A DNA stretch of 55,559 nt from contig NW_003107089.1 in assembly GCF_000003605.2 (NCBI RefSeq), forward strand, positions 1,580,353 through 1,635,911, written 5' to 3'. Under the pieces are notes generated by a model. It was not told the DNA's origin, did not search any database, and saw only the letters and a program-made list of their open reading frames with translations. The DNA comes from Saccoglossus kowalevskii. Taxonomy: Eukaryota; Hemichordata; Enteropneusta; Harrimaniidae. The position numbers and the translations under genes were made by a program. Shown here piece by piece: positions 1-13,057 of this stretch (the first letter of the stretch is position 1; each line of letters opens with the position of its first letter).

Positions 1-2084
1 AAAATAGACACACACACACATGCACCTATATTGACCGATAGCGAATAGAAACGGCCCTAAGGTTAACAGAGAATCATTCAGTCACGTTGTGTATACTAAA
101 AAGGGGGTCTTTATTCTTTGCGGATTTGTGAATCGTGTTTACAAATAGGGTGGATCGACTGGCTGTGTCATGCTTTATAGTACCATGTCACCAAATCTTA
201 TGGTTGTTGTTAGGGAATGGATTTTTTTTTATCCGAAACACGATGTATGAGGGCGTACTTCAAATATGTCAGCTGTTAGACTTGTGTCTGTAGCTTAGTT
301 TATTGTACCTGTGACCTGTGGATCTGGGCAACTCTTGATTAGACAATCCCAAACTGGCTGCGTTTCTGAGAATATTGAATGTAGAAAGACTTACAAATCT
401 TCGTGTTTTGTTTACATCCATTTTGTAGGAGTTTGCGCTGGCTAACATGTGTTTTTCTGGCCAGAACTCTATTACATACATGCGGTTTCAACAAATTAAA
501 ACAATATTATGATCTTTGTAACCCTTTTTTGGAGAAATTTAACGAAACCCTAACATTATCGTCTATGGAGTTCTAATTAGTGTCACGAGACCTGAAACCA
601 TGCCAACTGCTAATGTACTTGAACGAGGATGGTCCGTGCCACGTCACTTCCTCTGGTATCAGCTGTGCATGTCTTCATCACACGTACGTATTACATGACT
701 CTCGTTGACTGCATGAAATGACTCAGTAAAAGTAGGGAAGGGAAACGGAAGTGAAATAGTTGATGGCGATTGATTGGAGTTGAATCATACCAGATGCAAA
801 AATATAATCATACATCTTTTCACCTTACTGGCAAGTATTGATTCTCTAATGATGTGCCTCACTCAGGCCAAACATGGTTTTGCTGCTCGTGCCAAGAAAA
901 ATTAAAAAAATATTCGGTGACGCGTTTGATGATTATTTTTTTTAAATTAAGATTATTTAATACCACAACAGCAAAATATATTGAATAATGCTCCGTCGAA
1001 TGCATGCATTAAAGGTTGATTAGAATCGACAAAACATCGACCATGGTCTCTTTATACCTCCATGCTGAGAACAAACACTTCCCCCATTCTCCCGTATGTG
1101 GTGTATTTTACCTGTACGCAAAATTGCAGCAACAAAAATATGTCTTAGGCGCAGGTCTAAAAATGACGCACGCAATGACGAGAAGCAAATCCCATTAATT
1201 ATTTTGCCAAAATGACGTAACCCTCCATCATGAATGATGAAAATCAGTATATGGCGTACAACTACGAGTACAAATGCCGAGGCTTATTAAAAATGCTCTT
1301 AATGTTCGGCCGTGGCTCGTCAATAGTTGGTTTCATAGTTGGGGAACGTATTTTGCAACCAGTCTTAAAAAGTACGAAATATTTTCTACCTTCGAATATT
1401 TTCTTGTTGTTGATACTTAAACTCACCATCGTGAATGTTTGTCAATTCCACAGTAGTTTGAAGGTTGAAAATCCATATAAAACGATTAGTATTATTTTTA
1501 TTGGATTTTTCGAATTTTCCTATCGTCATGGTTATTACGATAATATAATATTTTGAGCGATCTTCGTAGGCCAGCCACACAGGGGCATGCGCAGATTGAC
1601 ACAACCTGAAGGCTGGTATCACAGAGAATAGAAATTGTAAAATTTCGTCATAAATGCGTAAAATCTCGAAAAATATATGATTAATATGTAATCGGGTAAC
1701 ATTTTGCGATAGTCCAGTGTCTTATAAGCACTCGTAACTGGTTTGGACAAGGTATTTTGTATTTTGAGGTATGATTTTCGGCAGCTAGAAAAATGTGTGC
1801 ACATTTTGTTTCCTCCCTTGTCTTATTATAGTGCAAGCTGATCAGCCGGAAACAAGTAATAGTGATTTTCGTGGTTTCGGAGCGTGATGATTAAATTTAA
1901 TAACATATGCTTGCTTTACATTACTAAACTGTTTCAATTCCATAATTTCTATTATTTTGAGCAAGGACAAGGTCCTGTACCGGGACATAGTCGCTCGGTC
2001 CCATAGACGTTCATGCATTGAGACGAATAGATCGTCAGGCCCCTGTGATTAAACCTACCTTCAAGTTAGACGACCATAATTACC
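1..2084. other. No gene recognised
   Basis: A short CA run lies at 9-20. Open frames are under 110 codons, overlap on both strands and show no domain, splice context or bias; chance frames of this size are expected at this base composition. Confidence 0.6.
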
Positions 2085-3500
2085 CAAATAATTATAGCCC
2101 CCACGAATTGTCTATGTAAACTTGTTTATATCAGTCTCCAATAGTAGACTTCACAAATATGTTGAAGGCAATAATGTTCTAACCCCACATAACACAAGTT
2201 TCATGGCAGGATACAGGACTACAGGTAACATGTTGATGTTTAAGACAATAACAGATAAATATATCAAGAATAACATGAAAAGGGCAAACAATGAAAAATT
2301 ATGGATTTCAGAAAGGTATTGGATGTATTATAAATTATAACTAAATAATATCAGTGAAAAAAATTGTCATATTATACGAAGCATGTATGATAATGTAATG
2401 TAATGTAATTTAATTTTTCACTAGGACCGATGAGGCAGGGCTAGTGTTATTACCGGAACCGGAAGTAGGATTATACATACCTGCTTAAATAAATTATCCT
2501 CATACCGTGACGTATGGAACCTAGAGGTGAACACATGAAAAAAAACCATAACAGTCAATAAAAATGGTAGGTTATTGAATAATAAATACAGCATTAATTA
2601 CAAAAATGAAAAAATATATACAGTTAAAAGTTTCACATATTTAGGAATAGTTTTTAAGCCAAGCATTTATACAAACAAGGAAGAAAAACCTTCTTTTATT
2701 AAAAACAAATAATTAATACATATGTTATTATTAGTATAACGACAAGGATCAACACTTTTGACCGTGTAATTAAACCTATATTAACCTATAGATGTGAAAT
2801 TTTAGAAATAGAAAAGTACTCAGACAAATGAATCACAGAAAAATTAAAGTTAAATTTTAAACTTCTCCAAAATGTTACTTCAGTTTGAAACCAATCAGCA
2901 ACAAATATAACCGAAAAAAGACAATTTGGAAAATTGCCATGCCAGTCTTTCATTGATTACTAAGAACTGCATGGTGTAGAGTTTGTACATAAAGTAGCCC
3001 AGTCTAATTCAGGGTGCAGTAGTACGCAACATAGATACACTGGGTAAAAACAAAACAGCCTAGGAATTATGTGGAGAAAATGGAATCATAAGCTATTGGA
3101 AGGATATCAAGAATGGTTTATATAAACTCAGATCACTAAAGAAATTCTTTAGTTATCTGAGATATAAATCAAGTAACATTGTATAAGAAGATTATGTAAA
3201 ACAGTGGAGGGGGAATTAATGCAGATACAACTGTGTCAGGGCAACAAAATAAATTACGAACATATATCAAATTTTAAAAAGAATTTAAAATGAAGGACTA
3301 CGCCATAATTAATCAAAAACTGTAGAAAGTATATTTGTAAACTAAAAATAAGTGACTTTCGGCCAATAATGGATTTAGATGTGATGCAAATGCAATTTAG
3401 GATAATTACCTTACATAATGAACTGCTCTTTTTATAGAGAGGCACTACTGAATAAAATTGAATATGCAAATCTAACTTTTAATTCACTAAATAATGATAC
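2085..3500 (+). mobile_element. Decayed non-LTR retrotransposon (LINE) reverse-transcriptase fragment
   Basis: An open stretch at 2122-2340 reads SRLHKYVEGNN then FMAGYRTTGNML, matching the RT palm pattern (RLxxYxExNxL, GFxxGYxTxDxM) of LINEs. Past a stop, further pieces follow in order in mixed frames: SMYDNVM, LSSYRDVWNLEVN, SFTYLGIVF and NKLRTYIKF. The order is right for a LINE ORF2, but stops and frameshifts are many. It is a dead copy and the 5' end is not defined. Confidence 0.7.
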
Positions 3501-6053
3501 CAAATTTGCATCATTATGAACAATGCATAACTATTATTATACCTTGGTCAATGCATAAAGAAAGTAAAAAAACGAATTTTCATGTTCATATTCCATTAAT
3601 AATAATTATTATTTTTTCATTCTTTAACAAGGCAGTACAGCGAGTACTAGTAACTGTCAGAGCTAACCCTGTGCGGAGGGAGTTAATGACAAATGTAATT
3701 AACCAGATTAGACCAATCCTTCCACTTGCATCGATTCCAGTACGTGTAAAATAATGACTCACTTTTAAAGTGTTTAATTGAATAAACGCTGTTGCTATTA
3801 AATCAACCGCTCAGTTTGCTGCCATCATAAAAAAATGCCTGACTCGGGGAATACGGAGAGAGGTTGGTGGCGCTTTCCAACCGAGGTCATTATGTGGGAT
3901 GTTTAATTTCGACGTCGCCAAACAGCTGAGTATGCCAATAACCTTGGTAGAAGAGCATGCACCGCATAAAGATGGTCTTAAATTCGACTCTACAAGAGCT
4001 CCTCTTGTGATCTTACACCGCAGCAGTAGTTATGATTCAACTGGGCGTTCACAATTAACCATCATCCCTTGCGCGACACCAACAATAGCCGCACGCATCA
4101 CATTTCCATTGTACTGATGTCAACACTGCGATGTCAGTTAACGCTGTCGTTGGCTATTTAGTTCTCAACATACCAGAGTGCAAAGGCGCTGGTCAAGGAG
4201 CGAGTTGACCGGGAAGCTGAATGACTCCTATACATACGGGTGTAAACAATTTAAAATTCGTCGTTGATCGCGCCTGTGCCAGATCGTTGCCACTTGTTTG
4301 CTCACATCCGTGGTGGACTTCAAATAAGGGTATTACACACTCCGCGGACATATAAATAACGGCACTTATACAACGGCAGTGCTTAATTGTTCATTACAGT
4401 AACGATCCAACTCTTGATTGATCCTGGGTATCTCCGACGCATGAGAGTTAATTTAGCGGCGATTGCGGGACGCTTAACAACTTAACGGGTGTTCCCGTCT
4501 GAATGGATGGATGGACTATACATGTACGCTTCTTTGGTATATTTAATAACGGACGAGATATCGTGGGAATCGATCTGCTTTCGTCCAAATTATTATAGAT
4601 CTGATTACATAATTACAGACGTTATTATTAAATAGATACGACCTATGCTGATAACTATTTTCGGTAAGTACATCGAAACTTTCTTGGGTCAATTTTTAGT
4701 GAGGGTTATCCCCAGTTGAGCTATGAAGAAGCGATATTAACACGAATTTTGTGTCGTTCAACTGCAACAGCGAATGCAGTACGAATTCGTGAATTTTTAC
4801 TATGCATATCTTTAGAGTCGCAGCCGGTCGGTCACTGGATTTGACATAATTCAGATCACGAAATGGTTGTCAACTTTGAAGGTCCACTCATGTAAACACT
4901 CAAATAGCCGGTTTTCATCTGACGGGAAGGGCACGACACGTGACACAGTTTAGTTGTCGTTACCCCAACAACTAATACTCAAGTTTTGTTCAATTATTTG
5001 CTCATTTCGGTGGATACCGAATAAGTATATACGAGTCGATCCCACTTATGTTATGACGTGTGCGTGATGCATTGAAACTAATTAAATAGTCGATTTAATA
5101 ATGAACGGAAACCATCAATAACCTACCGCAATAATAATATAAATAATATGCTGATCGCACATATTCAAATTATCTTATATGTTATGAATAACCTATCGAT
5201 AGAGCAGTAATTGCCCAGTCAAAAATCACGTGTTCATTTATTTTCGCCAAATATGGCACTACAAATATAACACACATATAACAAAAATAAAATTTTTGAG
5301 ATATAATATTTTTTTATTAAAAACAATAATTAAAATATTGACGTTACAATAATTAAAGGTGTACCCAGTCTAAAAAACGTGGTGCACGGCTGCCGATAGC
5401 TCAACAAACGTTATCTGAGAGTTAATTTCATTAACAACATTTTCATCTAAGTGCATTTGCCCGTGAAAGTTGTTGATACTAGAGATAACAATTGGAGCCT
5501 TTTTAATTTCAAACAAATTACTAGTTCAGACCTGATGTTGGGCGTTCGAAAGCAGTCAGAAAAATATCCCCACACGACGTAACCTTGTAACTTAAACGAT
5601 CTAACCCCATGCTACTGTGAATTAACTTAACTGCTGACAACATGCCACGAACGAGGTCAAATATTTTTTCTATGCATTTATGTTCTTATAGAACGATATC
5701 AAATGTAGGTTGTGATGTTCTCGTTGTTCCGATTTTTGTGAAAGTAAAAGTAAATTTGAGGCAAGTAAGCGTACACATAGTAAAGTTAACTGAGCAGACC
5801 CACTAGTACATTTGTATGGAGCGAGAGAGCGACCACGTTACTTGTTTTGGCACCTCAATGAATGGTATTAAATTCTCCATTTTCATCGTCTAATTTAGTT
5901 TGAATTCCGTACAATAATTAGTTAATTTTCATAATGATATATAAATCTCGCGTGACTTCACAATCTTGCAGGATCGCAAGAAATTAAATTGCATCTTAGC
6001 CGGGCACACTTTCAACCTCGTTATAGCAAACTCTTTGGATGACATACAATTAG
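3501..6053. other. No gene recognised
   Basis: Frames at 3494-3754 and 3899-4117 are short and without recognisable motifs. No repeat was identified. Confidence 0.5.
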
Positions 6054-6215
6054 TTTGTTATATTGAAGTGTTCACTATAATGAAGCATATAATACACTGG
6101 GTTTGTTATAGTGAAGTGTTCACTATAATGAAGCACATAATACATTGCATTTGCTATAAGTGGGAGACATTATATCATTATATCAGGACATTCATTATAA
6201 AGGTGTTCATTATAA
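6054..6215. repeat. 48-bp tandem repeat with internal palindrome, about 2.5 units
   Basis: Units start at 6054, 6102 and 6150 with TTTGTTATA. The second contains TTATAGTGAA-GTG-TTCACTATAA, a perfect 10-bp palindrome with a 3-nt spacer. Because 48 is a multiple of three, a frame runs through it; I do not consider it coding. Confidence 0.75.
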
Positions 6216-6462
6216 CAAGGTTACAGCGTATTAATGTAGCTCGTTGCGGCGGTCATTTGTATTAAGGCAATACTCGATTGATTAAAAGAACGGCTATACT
6301 TATTAAATTACTTTATTAAATAATTAGTTACTTGAATTTAAATGAACAATAATAGTTCCATTGTAATGAGTCTACGTTGGTATTTACTACAGAAGCTCAA
6401 AATGTGACCGTGTGTTGAAAATACCTTTTGATATTAATTAGATAATTTGCATATTAAAAAAC

Positions 6463-6568
6463 GGCGGTTGTCGCGCGTTCGTTCTTCGCATAAACAAACA
6501 ATGTATATTGCACGCAACGTATACGTTGCCACGAGTCCTAAATCGAACAGGACGCGACGACCACCGCC
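6463..6568 (+). mobile_element. CpG-rich palindromic MITE-like element, full copy
   Basis: A 106-bp GC-rich island with imperfect terminal inverted repeats (GGCGGTTGTCGCGCG at the left, CGCGACGACCACCGCC at the right) around the core AAACAAACAATGTAT and CAACGTATACG. At least six related pieces occur in this window in both orientations. Confidence 0.7.
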
Positions 6569-9500
6569 ATTTAAGTATAAGTTCATTAACCTGAAATATT
6601 CAGACTTTGAAAAACGTTTAATCTAGCATAGAATATAAACTAGTGAGACCTGACCCGACGCAAAATGTGTTCGTCCGTGACGAGAATCTTTCATGCTTTA
6701 AATGGCTAAAGTATGAACATGAAAAATGATTGATGCGATCGTAAGTGTTGAAACATTCTTAATAATTCGCTGAATTTGAAGGCGGGAATTCGATTACTCC
6801 ATATATTCACACATTCCAATAAACTGTACTAGAAATACAACATTTTTGTGATTTTCAACTATACCTTGGCTGCGTTGGTGCTGTATATGTTCGTCCACTA
6901 CCAAGTTGCACTGTTAACAGTTTCTAAATCACGCCGTCAGTTTACAAATTGCCCTTTGAGGAAAATACAATACCTGGCTGTCAGTTTTTTTAAATATGAT
7001 TAGAATAACATTTCTGTAATTTCGAGAGGATCTAGAGTGAATCTTTCACTTCTCAATTATCTCTAACTGGATTCACAATCGCACTTAAACTTCGTGAAAA
7101 CAAAAGCAAACCATCGTCATACCAATACGAGCCCCTACGCGATGTATACAGCCTGTGAATTTTAACGCGCTCGCTTAAGGCACGTTGTCGAGATGTGCAC
7201 AAAGGACGCGTGCCGGGCGTCAGCGAACAAGATAGTCGCTGTCAAGTCGATTTATAAATAGACCAGTCAGATCATAACGCATAGTAACCGAGCAACTTGA
7301 AACAGCCACTCGGATACTGTAACAACAGGAAATTGTTTACGTTTTTTATAAGTGCATCCTGATATATTTCAAGCTTGACTTGCGGAATACAACACGTAAC
7401 AGGTGCCGAATGCTGGAAATGATTGCAGTTGGTCTACTAGTAAAAATGTGTGACATGGGAATTGCAGATGATTACATTTTACTGGTCTCTTGCCGTCATC
7501 TGCCGATGGGTAATTTCTCCCTGATAGCGTACGTGTTGAACTCATTGAACTTTGGTAATCGCCTTTCAAACCTACTTCAGCTCACACAAATTATATAGAC
7601 TTAGATGTTTTCGATACCGATTAGAGATTGCGCATTTGTATTTGACATAAAATCGTAGTGATAATTTAAAAAAAAATTAATTAGGGTTGTGACATAGATG
7701 CTTCGAATCAGACGTGAACTTGAAGGACAACGTGTTCTCGTTTCGGAGATAATATTGAAATTACTGTAAGCAATAATCTGCCCAAAGCCTCCGCATAGCA
7801 ACCCGATAGAATTAGTCATTCACCTCCTTTCGATCTCAAATGTATTGTGTCATCAGTCTAACATTTACTCGATATCACAGAGGTCTGGTTACAATTCGCC
7901 CAAGGACAAAACGAAGGTTGGTCGCTACAGTGGCCCTTGTTAATTGCATCGGCACGGGCCCCACATGATGTACAGACCTAGGGTAACGCAAAACAAACAA
8001 ACAACATTCACATTTGCCTCCATTGCTGTTTATGTATATATCACACCACAATTCCACTCTGGCAGAATTATGTAATAGTAGAGCTAGAATACAAGTACAG
8101 CCAACGACTCGGAGTCGCGTACCATTTAAAGTTGAAAGTTAGTCACAGTGGTGTATCCAGTGTTTACATTCAAACTGTGATCCTAGCACTGTACCAGAGT
8201 AAACTCGGCAGGAAATGTGTCTGTCATTAACCGAGGTAGACATATCCTTGATCCAAAGCTTGGTTATTCTGGTGTCGTATTATCAAAAATATGTATTTTT
8301 TGCTACTTTCTTTAATTTGTAGATAAGAAGACAAAATGACTGTTGTGATACCGAATAAATATACATGAATTAAATAGTCCTGATACGGAAATGATCACCA
8401 AGGCTAGATATTGTCGATAATTATAATATGCGAATTCTCTAATACCTCCGCGAAGTGCCAAATGCAAGGCGCATTCTTGCATATTTAGTTGAGTTTAGTT
8501 GAGTCGAGTACTGCGCATGCCCATCACGGCAACTCTATTCCAACCAATAATAAAGTTATATTGTATGCCTGCGCAAACTAATACTTTTACTTTCTGAAAA
8601 GTAATTTTGAATTTGTACACAACTAATTCAGCGGAATAAACTGCTCACTGACCCGTGTTTCAACTGTCTGCCTGTCTGAAACGTGCTCTAAAATAACTAG
8701 TTCTTTTCTGAAATCCCCAAGGTATCCGTACCAATACAGACAACTGTATTATGATCCCCAATAAGACTAACTGTAGCAGATGTTAGTCACTGGAAATAGC
8801 ATGAAGGCAATTTGAATAGTTAAAAGTGACTGTCGCGCCGTGTTTGATATAGGTTCCATGGCGACGTGTACAACGCGTTATAATACGTTGCTTGTTTACA
8901 ACGACCACCGCCCCTCAAGAAATGATCAATATTGAGGAAAGAGATGCATTTCACCTATTAAGTCTGAAATATCTGTTTCATTTTCTTTCAATCATGGTTA
9001 TGTTGAAAATTATGGTTAAACATTCTGGCGTATGATTTTAAAGTGCCTTACCAATTTGACTACGACCCACGTAGATTATGAACATAAGGGCGATTCCCTA
9101 ATGTTCTTGATAAATTAACTAATTTATTAAAAAAAATAATTGAATATGATTGTTTTTTAATATGGTTAGGTGTATTAAGGTTGTTAGGGTACAATTTGCA
9201 TAATTGTCTACAACAATGTCCTCAGACATATCGTGTTTTGAAAATACTAGCAAGTTACTTAAGATGTTTAATGTTTAAGCGGATACAGCATGAAATCAGA
9301 CCACAGAAACTTACCTTTAAACATCTGAAAACGTTTATTATTGTTCTGTGCTTCAGCGGGTTCGTGAACCAACAACTAGTTTTTGTTCTGACCTTTTCCC
9401 CAATCTTCCGTGAATCCACGTAAATGTCGTCCGCGAACATTTCCCGGCGACATTTTTAATGTATTTTTCGTGTTGGGGGCACAGTCCCATGTAATCGTTT

Positions 9501-10049
9501 ATTCTCCGAGAAGTCCATTATGTTATTATGAGTTTGGCTTTATTTTGATTAATCGTATTTAAGTGGACTGTAATATTATTCTATTGAAGCAATGTGTGCG
9601 TTCCCAATATTATGATCAGTATTAGAAGCCAGCCGGATGACAATGACTTGACATGACTACGAACACAAATAAAATATGATGCATTTTGTTTGCAACACTA
9701 TTTTACAGTCCACAATCTATGATACACGTACATCCTGGTAGCCTCGCCTTGTATCATGCGTAATTAACTAAAAAAACATTCCGGGCTACATTTGTAATGC
9801 CATGCACCGGCGATGCTCGCAGAGACGATGCCACCGACTATAACACACTTAATTAAATCGTTTAATAAGTCTTTACATTTACCATCTTATGCAACATAGT
9901 TCGATTTTGCCATGCATGGCCCTCTTCTGTACATGTGACCTTTGTTAAAGTTTAAAATTGAAATTGAAATCAAACGTGTTTTTTTTTAAATTAAGTTGTC
10001 CGGGCCATATTTGTAATTCGCTGGTTACAAGTTACCATAGCTACACGAT
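6569..10049. other. Intergenic, apart from one MITE fragment
   Basis: No gene was recognised. Two short related stretches, CCGGGCTACATTTGTAATGC near 9782 and CCGGGCCATATTTGTAATTC near 10000, look like another minor repeat. Confidence 0.5.
8860..8912 (-). mobile_element. CpG-rich MITE-like element, partial copy
   Basis: The reverse complement carries GGCGGTGGTCGTTG, TAAACAAGCAACG and CGCGTTGTA, matching the end and core of the 6463-6568 element. Confidence 0.5.
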
Positions 10050-10122
10050 GCAAACAAATAATGTATATTACACGCATTGTATACGTCCCGTGGAAGCCAC
10101 ATGGAACACGACGCGGCGAATC
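10050..10122 (+). mobile_element. CpG-rich MITE-like element, partial copy
   Basis: Core GCAAACAAATAATGTATA, CACGCATTGTATACG and the right-end GACGCGGCG match the family; the left terminal repeat is lost. It lies 47 bp before the foldback repeat at 10169. Confidence 0.55.
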
Positions 10123-10168
10123 GAATATGAATATGACAATGAGAACAGTTGTTTTTCAATCATATATA

Positions 10169-10564
10169 TTATAATGTGAGGTTATTACGAGGATACCTCA
10201 AAGCATGCTCGAAGACAGTACAGAGCGGGAGTACCGACCGACTTGCAGCGGAGGTCGATGCGACGGTGTACTGTCTGAGTGCATACTGTGAGGTTTCTTC
10301 GTGATAACCTTATTATTATACATCTTTTCATTTCAAGCATACATCATGGGAATGCCGAAATCCAAAATGTTTAGAACAGAATAAGCAAACTTATCCAATC
10401 AAATAAGTCCGGTGAAATACTGGTGGTAGCCATGTTTGTTTTGTATTATTAGAGGACGCTTACGCAAGTAATCATTCCATACTTGGAATTCGCATTTCCT
10501 AATATGGTAGGATAAAAATACCCCCAAATTACGGCACGCTGTAACTTATGGCGTTACGGTGACA
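10169..10564 (-). mobile_element. Foldback-ended dispersed repeat, copy 1
   Basis: It shares about 350 bp with 42833-43180. At its left end, 10169-10222 and 10267-10320 are inverted copies (about 36/45 bases over the inner part, AGACAGTACA perfect) around a 44-nt loop, a strong potential hairpin. The minus strand keeps peptide pieces YHIRKCEF, WNDY, RKRPLII, SVLNILDF and EKMYNNKVIT, here broken by stops. No transposase was recognised. Confidence 0.7.
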
Positions 10565-11269
10565 CTAATATGTTATATCCCATACGAATTCATGATGACA
10601 GTCACCCAACAGTTTTATTCGTACTATATCATCGAAGCTATATATATCTATAGAATGTACTTGCATATCAGCTCACCGTGGAGAATGTCACTTAATAACT
10701 TATTACCGCGGTTGACGAGATATCGGATCCCGAGATACACGATACGACTTGCAATCAGCGAACGCAATATGGTAACAGAGTCAAATGAAAAGTATGCAAA
10801 ATATGTAAATTTCAATTACTCCACGTGACGGTGCTCATGTCAGAGCCTATCTAATTACGGTTACTACCGGGTATTTTAAAATAGAAAGTCTTCGTACACG
10901 AAAAAAAATGTATTAGAGCAAGTGTGTGGTATTTAATGTACTGCAACATGTCCGAGTGTTGTAATTTGTTATGTTCGCCACACAATCAAATAGTTTGATA
11001 AACTACTTTGAACTTGATATCTGTCTCGGCGTGGTATTAAATTAGATTTAACTCAGTGTAGCGACATGTAACAGAATAAGCACGCTGACATATATGCCTC
11101 CTAGTATCTGTACCTGTATCTGTAACTAAGAAAAGGAACACAATTTCCCTAAAATTAATGAAATGTCGCACGTATTCCACACGTCGCCATTGAAGGAATC
11201 GATTTTAAATTCAGTATTGTCATTTTTTTAAACTTGTACTCACATTCTCTACAACGATAAGATGGGATT

Positions 11270-11400
11270 TTATTAGTTCCCGTTCGGAAGAAGTCCGAAA
11301 ACGGAGACATATGGATTGACCTATGTGCATCCGTGCGTCCGCCCGGACCAAATACATTCAAACTTCATACATACATCAAACATAATATAATACATATGCA
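11270..11400. repeat. Dispersed repeat with TCCG/CCGG-rich core
   Basis: CGGAAGAAGTCCGAAAACGG, ACATATGGATTGACC and CATCCGTGCGTCCGCCCGG resemble short interspersed repeats common in marine invertebrate genomes. Recognised by style; boundaries are approximate. Confidence 0.4.
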
Positions 11401-11415
11401 CATCAATTTGTTGCA

Positions 11416-11873
11416 CAAATGGCGGCCATTTTTGTGCTAAAAAGTCATCAAATATCGAGCAGTTCTGGCATTTATGAATGGATTTTGTTCAAACTTGGTA
11501 CAAACATTAGACATTATGGGTTCCTGATGCACGTCATTTTATTTTTCAGATCGGATTTAAAATGGCGGACTGGTGGCCATTTCGTTTTAATGAATGCCGT
11601 TCTAGTGCCATATCTCTACCTTATTTTGACTGATTATGTTCAAATTTTATAAATTCATTATACATCATGACATATATATATATACAGGTATATTGGTTTG
11701 ACTATCTTATTCAAAAGGGCCAAATGGCGGCCATTTTTGTGCAAACAAATCATCAAAAAAAGCATTTGTGGCATTTATGAATTGATTTTGTTCAAACAAG
11801 TACATACTTTAGACATTATGGGTTCCTGATGCACGTCATTTTATTTTTCAGATCAGATTCAAAATGGCTGACT
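11416..11873. repeat. About 152-bp tandem repeat, three units
   Basis: Units begin at AAATGGCGG near 11416, 11565 and 11721. Units 1 and 3 are close (TTGTTCAAAC, ACATTATGGGTTCCTGATGC, TTATTTTTCAGATC); unit 2 is diverged but keeps the AAATGGCGG start and TATGTTCAAATTTTATAAA. Offset between units 1 and 3 is 305 bp. Confidence 0.8.
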
Positions 11874-12389
11874 TAAATTCGATAACTAACGGGGACTGTG
11901 CCATGCATGGCTTGTACGTTATTATTATTGTTACATTTATTAAATCATTCCACTTCTCAACGGTGCTACTTCCTTTACAACTATTCAGTCCAACTGATCC
12001 AGCAGGTCACTGCGCCCTCACACTTCATCAAATAGAACTTAAACATTTATTCCATTTATTAAACTCATTTCCGACAATTAATCAGCCTGTTGTCTTGGCA
12101 ACGTTATCCCGCACATTTTATGGATTTACAATGAAGATAGATGAAGTTACGCTATTTTTTATTCTTAGTCATATACATATTCGATGAAAAACGTGTCTAG
12201 GTAAGAAACATGTCAACCATATAATTAAGTTAATTAATTATATGAAGTGACTATTACACTGTTTAATCAATTCACAGATGTTTTTATTCAAGCTACATTT
12301 TTCACTGTGACACGAAATCTATACATGAATTCAGAGAATGCATCAATTTAAAAAAAAAATGTTTTTGTTATACTCATCTTAAAAGACAA

Positions 12390-12655
12390 TGTTCGCCGTG
12401 CAGCGCGTGTTCGAATTTCTAGTAAGTAAACAAACAACGTATTTAACGTAATTTTATACATCGCATGATACGTCAGAGCGTCACGCAGTGCGCGTTCGCA
12501 TTTCCGCTATGAACAAAAAATACATTTGTCACTCGTGGTACATATTGTATGCGACTCGTATCGAATTTAAATTACCTAAAACAGACAACGCATTGTATAC
12601 GTCATGGTTGCATGAGGAAATTAGAGAACGCGACGCGGCGCAGCGACAGTTTCAC
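12390..12655 (+). mobile_element. Two nested or adjacent copies of the CpG-rich MITE-like element
   Basis: GCAGCGCGTGTTCGAATTTC with AAACAAACAACGTATTT is followed by a second GCAGTGCGCGTTCGCATTTC with CATTGTATACG and a GACGCGGCGCAGCGAC right end. It looks like one copy inserted in or beside another. Confidence 0.5.
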
Positions 12656-13057
12656 TTTCAATAACTACCAGTCAAGCAACTGTATGATTAGAGATGATTG
12701 ATGTTACGTTACCTAGACGACAGTCGACTAATTTACAGACTTGTAAACGTACTTACACTCCCTAACAAAACGATTTGCGGCGTCAAAGAAACTCGATCAG
12801 CTGGACGCAATTTGCATACAACTTCAATCGCCGTAACGTTCAGTACGTATCACCAATTACAAAAGTAACTTTAATTCCGAACGATGCTTATCTTTAATTA
12901 AGCAGCATACTTGTATGCCCCGAATACTCGTCAACTATTGAATGAAATTGTATCAAAATGCGACTATTGAATTAGCTGAATTTTACACCATGTAGTAATC
13001 ACACGAATTTCTTTCGTCAATCGCGTAAGCGCGTCGATGAATGGGTAAATAAAACTT

